Source: DASRGL01 sp035651115 (GTDB lineage: Bacteria; Armatimonadota; Chthonomonadetes; Chthonomonadales; Chthonomonadaceae). Taken from it: a stretch of 34,810 nt of DNA. The stretch covers positions 1 to 34,810 of the forward strand of contig DASRGL010000605.1 of NCBI GenBank assembly GCA_035651115.1, written 5' to 3'. The notes under the pieces are model-generated. The model did not search any database, was not told the origin of the DNA, and saw only the letters and a program-made list of their open reading frames with translations. The number at the start of each line of letters is the position of its first letter. Within the stretch, counting starts at the first letter, position 1. Of the stretch, positions 13,828-19,079 are shown in pieces. Made by a program: the position numbers and the translations under genes.

Positions 13828-15144
13828 ATGAGCCATCCTCCCGTCAGACAGTGGAACAAAGACCGCATCGAGATCGGCATCCTGGGCCTGGGCGTCGTCG
13901 GTTCGGGAACCGTCGCGCTGCTGGAACGCAACAAGGCCGAGATCGAGCGCAAGGTCGGCCTGCCGTTGCACATCAAGCGCATCGCCGTGCGCGACCTGCA
14001 CAAGCCGCGCGCCGTCACCGTCAATCCTGCGCTCCTCACTACCGATCCCTCCGACATCCTGGACGATCCCGACATTGACATCGTCTGCGAACTCATCGGC
14101 GGCGTCGAACCGGCCCGCACGTTCGTGCTGCGCGCCCTCCAGAGCGGCAAGCAGGTGGTCACCGCGAACAAGGAGATGATCGCCAAAGAGGGCCATGAGT
14201 TGATGGAGGAGGCGGCCAAACGCTGGCTGGATTTCCAGTTCGAGGGCAGCGTGGCGGGCGGCATCCCGATCATCCAGCCGATGAAAAACGCGCTGGCGGG
14301 CAACCAGATTCAGGAAGTGATGGGCATCATCAACGGCACGACCAACTACATCCTGACGAAGATGACCCGCGAACACGCCGACTTCGGCGAAGCGCTGAAG
14401 GAGGCGCAGGCGCACGGCTACGCCGAGGCCGACCCGACCAGCGACATCGAGGGCTACGACGCGCAGTACAAGATCGCCATCCTCGCCTCCATCGCCTTCA
14501 CCAGCCGCGTCCATGTCTCCGATGTCGCCGTCGAGGGCATCACGAAGATCGCCAAGCCCGACATCGAATACGCCGACGAACTCGGCTACGTCATCAAGCT
14601 GCTGGGCGTCGCCAAGCGCGTCGGCGCAGACAGAATGCAGGTGCGCGTCCATCCCACGCTGCTCCCGAAGTCCCATCCTCTGGCCGCGACGAACGATGTC
14701 TACAATGCGGTGCTGGTCAAGGGCGATTCGGTGGGCGACGTGATGTTCTACGGGCGGGGCGCGGGCAGCGGGCCGACGGGCAGCGCGGTCGTCGGGGACA
14801 TCCTGGACGTGTGCCGTAACCTGCGGTTCGGCTCGACAGGGCGCGTCGCCTGCACCTGCTTCGAGAGCAAAGCGATGCAGCCCATCGAGGAGGTCGAGAC
14901 GCGCCACTATATCCGCATGGTCGTGAAGGATCAGCCGAAGGTGCTGGCGGCGATCTCGACGGTGTTCGGGGACTACCATATCAATATCGAGGCGATGATC
15001 CAGAAAGCCACGAGCGGCGCGCAGACCGACATCATCTGGCTGATGCACGAGACACCGGGCAAAAGCATTGCCGATGCCCTGAAGGTCATCGCGAAGCTGC
15101 CGGTCGTCCTCGAAGTCTCCAACTGGCTCCGCGTCGAAGAATAG
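13828..15144 (+). CDS. hom: Homoserine dehydrogenase (with C-terminal ACT domain)
   Basis: Cytoplasmic enzyme that reduces aspartate semialdehyde to homoserine with NAD(P)H, leading to threonine and methionine. The Rossmann nucleotide-binding site is GLGVVGSG (residues 20-27). NKEMIAKEGHEL, the substrate/catalytic part around INGTTNYILTKMT and EADPTSDIEGYDAQYKIAI are all diagnostic. Residues from about 355 to the end form an ACT domain (RMVVKDQPKVLAAISTVFGD), normally the threonine feedback site. Length 438 residues is typical of the Bacillus type. It follows accB by 85 bases and is probably read from the same promoter, though a hairpin lies between. The GAGAGG upstream of ATG 13828 is a distant ribosome-binding site. 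No other threonine genes are here. The array of tRNA genes follows on the other strand. Confidence 0.95.
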   Translation: MSHPPVRQWNKDRIEIGILGLGVVGSGTVALLERNKAEIERKVGLPLHIKRIAVRDLHKPRAVTVNPALLTTDPSDILDDPDIDIVCELIGGVEPARTFVLRALQSGKQVVTANKEMIAKEGHELMEEAAKRWLDFQFEGSVAGGIPIIQPMKNALAGNQIQEVMGIINGTTNYILTKMTREHADFGEALKEAQAHGYAEADPTSDIEGYDAQYKIAILASIAFTSRVHVSDVAVEGITKIAKPDIEYADELGYVIKLLGVAKRVGADRMQVRVHPTLLPKSHPLAATNDVYNAVLVKGDSVGDVMFYGRGAGSGPTGSAVVGDILDVCRNLRFGSTGRVACTCFESKAMQPIEEVETRHYIRMVVKDQPKVLAAISTVFGDYHINIEAMIQKATSGAQTDIIWLMHETPGKSIADALKVIAKLPVVLEVSNWLRVEE

Positions 15145-15181
15145 GCCGCCGTATCGCCGCCCGGCGCATCCGTAGTATAAA

Positions 15182-15254
15182 CGCCCCCGAAGAGAATCGA
15201 ACTCTCGTTTTCAGGTTGACAACCTGATGTCCTCGACCACTGGACGACGGAGGC
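15182..15254 (-). tRNA. tRNA-Asp (GTC)
   Basis: Last gene of the array in transcription order. Acceptor GCCTCCG/CGGGGGC, G73, anticodon loop TTGTCAA on a TCAGG/CCTGA stem, T-loop TTCGATT. All cloverleaf stems pair. CCA is not encoded. Confidence 0.9.
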
Positions 15255-15260
15255 TTAAAT

Positions 15261-15334
15261 TGGAGCGAGGAAGGAGAATTGAACTCCCGCCCCCTGCATG
15301 GCGCGCAGGCGTTCTGCCGCTAAACTATCCTCGC
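15261..15334 (-). tRNA. tRNA-Gly (GCC), with C33
   Basis: Acceptor GCGAGGA/TCCTCGC, T73 and encoded CCA. Anticodon stem CCTGC/GCAGG with loop GCGCCAT, so anticodon GCC. Position 33 is C rather than the near-universal U. T-loop TTCAATT. Confidence 0.85.
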
Positions 15335-15346
15335 ATCACTTTACCG

Positions 15347-15428
15347 TGCAGCAGGAGGGAGTCGAACCCTCACGGAGTCGCCTCCACCCGGGTTTAAGCC
15401 GGGCGCGTCTTGCCGGTTCCGCCACTGC
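15347..15428 (-). tRNA. tRNA-Leu (TAA), normal class II
   Basis: Acceptor GCAGTGG/CTGCTGC, A73, anticodon loop CTTAAAC on CCCGG/CCGGG. It has the long variable arm expected of tRNA-Leu (about 15 bases) and a T-loop TTCGACT. CCA is not encoded. Confidence 0.9.
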
Positions 15429-15441
15429 CACACACTCATCA

Positions 15442-15516
15442 TGCCCTCGGAGCGAGTCGAACGCTCACTACAACGCTTCTGAGGCGTTTCCCTCTACCGG
15501 GTTGGGGTACGAAGGC
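15442..15516 (-). tRNA. tRNA with Leu anticodon CAG but short variable loop
   Basis: Acceptor GCCTTCG/CGAGGGC, A73, anticodon stem AACGC/GCGTT with loop CTCAGAA (CAG = leucine). The variable region is five bases (GTAGT), a class I fold, whereas tRNA-Leu is normally class II. T-loop TTCGACT. Closely similar to the two following genes. CCA not encoded. Confidence 0.75.
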
Positions 15517-15526
15517 GTCTCGAACA

Positions 15527-15599
15527 TGCCCCTGGAAGGAGTTGAACCTTCACTGTCACGCCCCTCAAGCGTGTCTCTCTGCCGTTGGAGTACAGAGGC
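15527..15599 (-). tRNA. tRNA with Leu anticodon GAG but short variable loop
   Basis: Acceptor GCCTCTG/CAGGGGC, A73, anticodon stem CACGC/GCGTG with loop TTGAGGG (GAG = leucine). Variable region ACAGT (five bases), class I fold. T-loop TTCAACT. CCA not encoded. Confidence 0.75.
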
Positions 15600-15611
15600 G
15601 TATCGAAATCA

Positions 15612-15686
15612 TGCCCCCGGAGCGGATCGAACGCTCACTGACACGGGTTTGAGCCGCGTTCCTCTGCCGTATTGGGATACGGAGGC
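15612..15686 (-). tRNA. tRNA with Leu anticodon CAA but short variable loop
   Basis: Acceptor GCCTCCG/CGGGGGC, A73, anticodon stem CGCGG/CCGTG with loop CTCAAAC (CAA = leucine). Variable region TCAGT (five bases), class I fold. T-loop TTCGATC. Sister of the two genes before it. CCA not encoded. Confidence 0.75.
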
Positions 15687-15701
15687 ACAACCTGTCAAAC
15701 A

Positions 15702-15772
15702 TAGTCCCTCCAGGACTCGAACCTGGCTCGGACGGTTATCAGCCGCCTGCACTGCCGCTGTGCTAAAGGACT
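15702..15772 (-). tRNA. tRNA-Ile (GAT)
   Basis: Acceptor AGTCCTT/AGGGACT (A1-U72), A73, D-stem GCAC/GTGC, anticodon loop CTGATAA on GGCGG/CCGTC with one G-U pair. T-loop TTCGAGT. CCA not encoded. Confidence 0.85.
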
Positions 15773-15779
15773 GTAAGAT

Positions 15780-15856
15780 TGGGAGCGGCGGGCGGATTCG
15801 AACCGCCGAATACATGGTTATGAGCCATGCGCCTTCGACCGCTTGGCGACGCCGCA
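15780..15856 (-). tRNA. tRNA with CAT anticodon (Met or Ile2), unpaired position 1-72
   Basis: Acceptor TGCGGCG against CGCCGCT pairs at six positions but T1 faces T72. Anticodon loop CTCATAA on CATGG/CCATG. T-loop TTCGAAT. Encoded CCA. The lack of a 1-72 pair recalls initiator tRNA, but the three G-C pairs of the initiator anticodon stem are absent (position 29-41 is T-A). Elongator Met, Ile2 (k2C) and initiator cannot be separated here. Confidence 0.75.
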
Positions 15857-15862
15857 GCAACA

Positions 15863-15936
15863 CTCCCGCCGCTGGACTCGAACCAGCACCCCGCCGCTTA
15901 ACAGGCGGCTGCTCTACCGGATTAGGCTAGACGGGA
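15863..15936 (-). tRNA. tRNA-Asn (GTT)
   Basis: Acceptor TCCCGTC/GGCGGGA with the T1-A72 pair and G73 expected for Asn, anticodon loop CTGTTAA on GCCGC/GCGGC, T-loop TTCGAGT. D-stem has one mismatch. CCA not encoded. Confidence 0.88.
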
Positions 15937-15942
15937 TCAGAT

Positions 15943-16017
15943 TGGTTGGAGTTGAGGGTATCGCGCCCCCCTCTCGGCGGTTTCAGCGCCGCGCTAATCT
16001 GCCTCAGCTAAACTCCA
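15943..16017 (-). tRNA. tRNA-Phe (GAA) with an atypical T-loop
   Basis: Acceptor TGGAGTT/AACTCCA perfect, A73 and encoded CCA, anticodon loop CTGAAAC on CGGCG/CGCCG. The T-loop is CGCGATA instead of TTCGATA, so the T54 and T55 sites are C and G. T1-A72 is unusual for Phe. Confidence 0.75.
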
Positions 16018-16024
16018 GCAACAG

Positions 16025-16097
16025 TACGGACGGCGGGGATCGAACCCGCGCTCTCCTGGATGAGGGCCAGGCGTGCGTTCCACTGCACCGCGCCCGC
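16025..16097 (-). tRNA. tRNA-Glu (CTC), with C33
   Basis: Acceptor GCGGGCG/CGTCCGT (G1-U72 wobble), A73, D-stem GTGC/GCAC, anticodon stem CCTGG/CCAGG with loop CCCTCAT, anticodon CTC. Position 33 is C. T-loop TTCGATC. CCA not encoded. Confidence 0.8.
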
Positions 16098-16107
16098 ATA
16101 AAACACA

Positions 16108-16179
16108 TACCCCCAGCGAGACTCGAACTCGCTTCATGACGGTGAAGGCGTCAAATCCTAGCCCATAGACGATGGGGGC
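16108..16179 (-). tRNA. tRNA-Glu (TTC)
   Basis: Acceptor GCCCCCA/TGGGGGT (G1-U72 wobble), A73, D-arm TCGTCTATGGGCTAGGA like other tRNA-Glu, anticodon loop CCTTCAC on TGACG/CGTCA, T-loop TTCGAGT. CCA not encoded. Confidence 0.88.
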
Positions 16180-16183
16180 AAAA

Positions 16184-16258
16184 TGGTCGGGGTGGCTGGG
16201 ATCGAACCAGCTACCTCCTTGTCCCAAGCAAGGCCGTCTACCGATGACTTACACCCCG
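16184..16258 (-). tRNA. tRNA-Pro (TGG)
   Basis: Acceptor CGGGGTG/CACCCCG with the C1-G72 pair typical of Pro, A73 and encoded CCA, anticodon loop CTTGGGA on CCTTG/CAAGG, T-loop TTCGATC. Confidence 0.9.
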
Positions 16259-16278
16259 ACAGGCACACAAACTTCACA

Positions 16279-16359
16279 TGGGCGCGGAAGGAGTTGCACC
16301 CTCACAGCTTCCGCGACGGTTTTACAGACCTCTGCCTTCCCTGATAGGCGAGCGCGCCC
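16279..16359 (-). tRNA. tRNA-Tyr (GTA) with atypical T-loop
   Basis: Acceptor GGGCGCG/CGCGCCC perfect, A73, anticodon loop CTGTAAA, class II length (81 bases). The anticodon stem has an A-G mismatch, and the T-loop is TGCAACT, lacking T55 and G57. CCA not encoded. The 93 bases upstream (16360-16452) hold no tRNA; TATAAC (16385-16380 on minus) could be a -10 box but has no clear -35. Confidence 0.75.
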
Positions 16360-16452
16360 AGGACTGTTACAGGGCAATAGTTATAGTCGCTCTCCATGAG
16401 CGCGCTCCTTTCTTCAAGAATCGCCGGAAATCGTTGGCCCCATCCCGGCAAA

Positions 16453-16528
16453 TGGGGTGGTCGGTGGGACTCGAACCCGACATAAGCAGGGCCACAACCT
16501 GCCGCCTGAACCTTTCGGCTACGACCAC
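16453..16528 (-). tRNA. tRNA-His (GTG) lacking an encoded G-1
   Basis: Acceptor GTGGTCG/CGACCAC, C73 and encoded CCA, anticodon loop TTGTGGC on GCAGG/CCTGC, T-loop TTCGAGT. The base before G1 is T (A16529 on +), not the G-1 that histidyl-tRNA normally carries opposite C73. Confidence 0.85.
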
Positions 16529-16571
16529 AGCTTTCGGATTTGCGATCATCGCAGTCCAAATCGGTTAAAAA

Positions 16572-16646
16572 TGGAGACGGTGAGAATCGAACTCACAACA
16601 AGCATCTTGCGAGGATGCCTCGCTGCCCCTTAGAACATGCGTCCCC
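16572..16646 (-). tRNA. tRNA-Ala (CGC)
   Basis: Acceptor GGGGACG/CGTCTCC contains the G3-U70 wobble that marks alanine tRNA, A73. Anticodon loop CTCGCAA on GCATC/GATGC. The D-arm is weak (G-U pairs) and has an extra base before the anticodon stem. T-loop TTCGATT. CCA not encoded. Confidence 0.82.
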
Positions 16647-16652
16647 GGAATA

Positions 16653-16725
16653 TGGAACCGGCAGGACTCGAACCTGCAACCCTCATCATGCCGTGATGCT
16701 GCGCTCCCGGTTGCGCCACGATCCC
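16653..16725 (-). tRNA. tRNA-Ala (GGC), with C33
   Basis: Acceptor GGGATCG/CGGTTCC contains G3-U70, A73. Anticodon loop ACGGCAT (GGC) on GCATC/GATGA with one mismatch; position 33 is C. T-loop TTCGAGT. CCA not encoded. Confidence 0.8.
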
Positions 16726-16756
16726 GTTTGTCTGAAAGAACCTTGCCCTGGCATTT

Positions 16757-16831
16757 TGGCGGGGGTGCAAGGGATCGAACCCTGTCATCGAAGGTTTGGA
16801 GTCTTCTGCCGTCCCACCTGGCCCCACCCCC
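16757..16831 (-). tRNA. tRNA-Trp (CCA)
   Basis: First gene of the array in transcription order. Acceptor GGGGGTG/CACCCCC, G73 and encoded CCA, anticodon loop CTCCAAA on GAAGA/CCTTC (A31-C39 mismatch), T-loop TTCGATC. Confidence 0.85.
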
Positions 16832-16854
16832 GCAAAAACCCGGCCTAAATGCAA

Positions 16855-16888
16855 AACCGCCCGGTCTGCTTTTCCAGACCGGGCGGTT
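16855..16888 (-). terminator. Intrinsic terminator-like hairpin just upstream of the tRNA array
   Basis: A perfect 14-bp stem (16855-16868 with 16875-16888, AACCGCCCGGTCTG and complement) with a 6-base loop is followed by TTGC on the minus strand (TTTT counting the stem end). It should stop transcription from the acyl-CoA dehydrogenase operon. Only 23 bases separate it from the tRNA-Trp 5' end, too few for a promoter, so it is unclear how the array is transcribed. The remaining 16889-17204 shows no gene; only short palindromes (e.g. GTATTC-T-GAATAC). Confidence 0.65.
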
Positions 16889-17204
16889 CGTCTCTCCCAA
16901 CGGGAGGATGAGATCACCAACGACGGTCTGGCCTTCCCCTGGCATAATCGCTCAGACGCCAGGTGGCGGCGGTATTCTGAATACCCTGCGGCAGCGCGAG
17001 CGGACACGCTGCGAACATGCGCGAGGGCATCGCGTTTTCATTCGCGAAGCGTTGTTTTCGCCGGTATGCGCTTGTAAATAAGGGTGTGTGCATTCTGTCT
17101 CGTTCGCGCTCGTTGTCGGTCTGCCTGCGCGCCTGATTTCGCGCTTCACCTATCTTGACAGGGCCGCGCCTTCCAAAGTTGCAGCCCGTACAAAAAAATA
17201 TATC

Positions 17205-17310
17205 ACGGGGTTGAAACCCCGGTCTGGAGATGCAAAGCCTGCCTGCGCAGGCTGGAGTCCGCGCAGGTGGACTTGGCAACTCCAGACCGGCCTTTCAGGG
17301 CCGCGCCTTT
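17205..17310. repeat. Cloverleaf-like dispersed intergenic element
   Basis: CCGGTCTGGAG (17219-17229) pairs with CTCCAGACCGG (17280-17290); inside are AGCCTGCCTGCGCAGGCT and GTCCGCGCAGGTGGAC hairpins, and GGGGTT-GA-AACCCC precedes. Similar pieces occur at 9871-9923. Elements with the words GCCTGCCTGCGCAGGC and TCCGCGCAGG are widespread in Armatimonadota and Chloroflexi intergenic DNA, to my recollection. Confidence 0.6.
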
Positions 17311-17321
17311 TTTGGACAGTT

Positions 17322-19079
17322 TCACCAGGGATAGCCCTCCCGCTCTAAGACTGCCACAGCCACCTGACGACGCTGCGCGATCGTGTCCAGCAGCGTGGAA
17401 GGGAAGGCAGGCAGGGAGCCGCCGTGCGCGCCGCCCGAGGTTAGCGCGGCGAGAGCGGTGCGCGCCGCCTGCGCGACCTGCGCGCAGGCCGTATCGCCAT
17501 AGACCTGAACGGCGGCCAGCGCCGAAGGTGGTGCGGCATTTCCTAGCTTGCGCAGGCGCAGCCAACTGCTTTCCATCGCGTAGAGCGCGGCGATCATATC
17601 GGCGAGCGCCGCCGCGACCTCCTGCTGCTCCGTCAGATGCTCGCTCAGGATTTCCCATCCGACTCCCAATGTGTGGAGGATCGTTGCGCGTATCTGCCTG
17701 ACTTGCAGTCCGATAGCTGCCAGAGGATCGCCGTCTGTCTGCATTGCGGAATCTACCAGAAGGTCGGAGGAAGACGTAAGAGCCTGTTGCAACGGCAGAC
17801 GGCCCGTGCGCGCGCGCCGCAGCAGTTGATCCAGCACGGCCAGGCGATTGATCTCGTTCGTTCCCTCGAAGATGCGGAAGACGCGGGCATCCCGATACAT
17901 CTGCGCTATCGGAAACTCCTCGCTGTAGCCGTACCCGCCGTGTATCTGCAAACTCTCGTCCACCACATGATCGAGGACTTCCGTGCCGAAGAACTTGAGC
18001 AGCGCGCTCTCGATAGCGTACTCTTCCGAAGCGGCGCGCAGTCTCTCCGCCTCTGCGGAGACGGCCCCGCTGTCGTCCAGCGCGCCATCCCAGCAGCCTG
18101 CCGTGCGATAGACCATGCTCTCCAGCACGAAGAGGCGAACAGCCATCTCGCCCAGCTTATGCTGTATCAGGCCGAAATGCACGATGGGCTGGCCGAACTG
18201 CACACGCTGCTGCGCATACCGGGCTGCCATTCTCAGGCACTCCTTCGCGGCTCCCAGCGCCGTCACGCCGATGTTGAAGCGCCCGACATTGAGCGCGTAG
18301 AGCGCCGGACGATGGCCCTTGCCGACCTCGCCCAGCACGTTCGCGGACGGAATCGGCGCATCCTGGAAGAGAATGCGGCGCGTTGAGGAGCCGTGCAGGC
18401 CCATCTTGTGTTCCTCGCCGCCCAGAGACACGCCCGGCGTCTCCCGCTCGACCAGGAACGCTGTCAGCGCCTCGCCGTCCACCTTCGCAAAAACCGTGAA
18501 CAGATCGGCAAAGCCCCCGTTCGTCGTCCACATCTTCGTGCCGTTAAGAAGATAGTGCGCGCCGTCCGCCGCGAGAGTTGCCTTCGTCTGCGCGCTCAAA
18601 GCGTCGGAACCGCAGTTCGCCTCGCTCAGCGCAAACGCGCCGATCCGCTCTCCGGTCGCCAGAGACGGCAGGTATCTCTGCTTCTGCTCCGGCGTGCCGA
18701 AGTAGAGCAGCGGCAGCGTCGCGACACCGGAATGGACGCTGATGGAGATGGCAAAGGAGAGGTGGAGCGCGGCCTTCTCCGTGAGAAGAGCCAGCGCCGA
18801 TTTGGGCAGCGCCAGGCCGCCGTACGCTTCGGGAACGCCGCCCGCCAGCAGGCCGAGGCTGCCCGCCTTCTGGATGAGCGCAGGCATCAGGCCCGGCTCC
18901 TGCGCTTCCAGCGCGCGGTTGACCGGCAGCACCTCCTTGCGCAGAAACTCCTCCATCGTCTTTGCCATCAGGCGCGCTTCCGCCGAGAGCGATTCGGGAA
19001 TGAAGACCTGTTCAGGAGCCGTCTCTGCAAGCAGAAATTCCCCTCCGCGCGGCGTTGCGGGCAGGCTAGATTCGCTCAT
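17322..19079 (-). CDS. Acyl-CoA dehydrogenase
   Basis: FAD enzyme of the cytoplasm that introduces the alpha-beta double bond of acyl-CoA and hands electrons to EtfAB. Domains in order: all-alpha N-terminal region, beta middle domain with the FAD/substrate loop (GAFALSEANCGSDA, about 147-160; WTTNG 184-188), and the C-terminal helical domain with RVQFGQPI, ESLQIHGGYGYSEEFP and the catalytic Glu in FRIFEGTNEI (E405). A helical extension to residue 585 (QVRQIRATIL...REGYPW) makes it VLCAD/FadE-like rather than the 380-residue short form, and may contact the membrane. The ATG at 19079 overlaps the stop of the upstream oxidoreductase by 14 bases, so translation is coupled. GAGG lies upstream of the start. 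Substrate chain length is not visible. Confidence 0.92.
   Translation of the reverse strand: MSESSLPATPRGGEFLLAETAPEQVFIPESLSAEARLMAKTMEEFLRKEVLPVNRALEAQEPGLMPALIQKAGSLGLLAGGVPEAYGGLALPKSALALLTEKAALHLSFAISISVHSGVATLPLLYFGTPEQKQRYLPSLATGERIGAFALSEANCGSDALSAQTKATLAADGAHYLLNGTKMWTTNGGFADLFTVFAKVDGEALTAFLVERETPGVSLGGEEHKMGLHGSSTRRILFQDAPIPSANVLGEVGKGHRPALYALNVGRFNIGVTALGAAKECLRMAARYAQQRVQFGQPIVHFGLIQHKLGEMAVRLFVLESMVYRTAGCWDGALDDSGAVSAEAERLRAASEEYAIESALLKFFGTEVLDHVVDESLQIHGGYGYSEEFPIAQMYRDARVFRIFEGTNEINRLAVLDQLLRRARTGRLPLQQALTSSSDLLVDSAMQTDGDPLAAIGLQVRQIRATILHTLGVGWEILSEHLTEQQEVAAALADMIAALYAMESSWLRLRKLGNAAPPSALAAVQVYGDTACAQVAQAARTALAALTSGGAHGGSLPAFPSTLLDTIAQRRQVAVAVLEREGYPW

Noticed and set aside
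13807..15048. 413-codon minus frame antisense to hom
   Set aside because: Shadow frame; hom on the + strand has all motifs.
15298..15930. A 210-codon open frame on the + strand with repeated 'GVEPSxSR/LEPAxxR' peptides
   Set aside because: It is the reverse reading of the T-arms of the tRNA array; the repeats are the GTTCGA-type loops, not a protein.
15182..16831. Possible CRISPR array, because of regular ~80-base periodic similarity
   Set aside because: The repeated parts are tRNA T-arms of varying sequence and spacing; each unit folds to a cloverleaf and there is no constant direct repeat.
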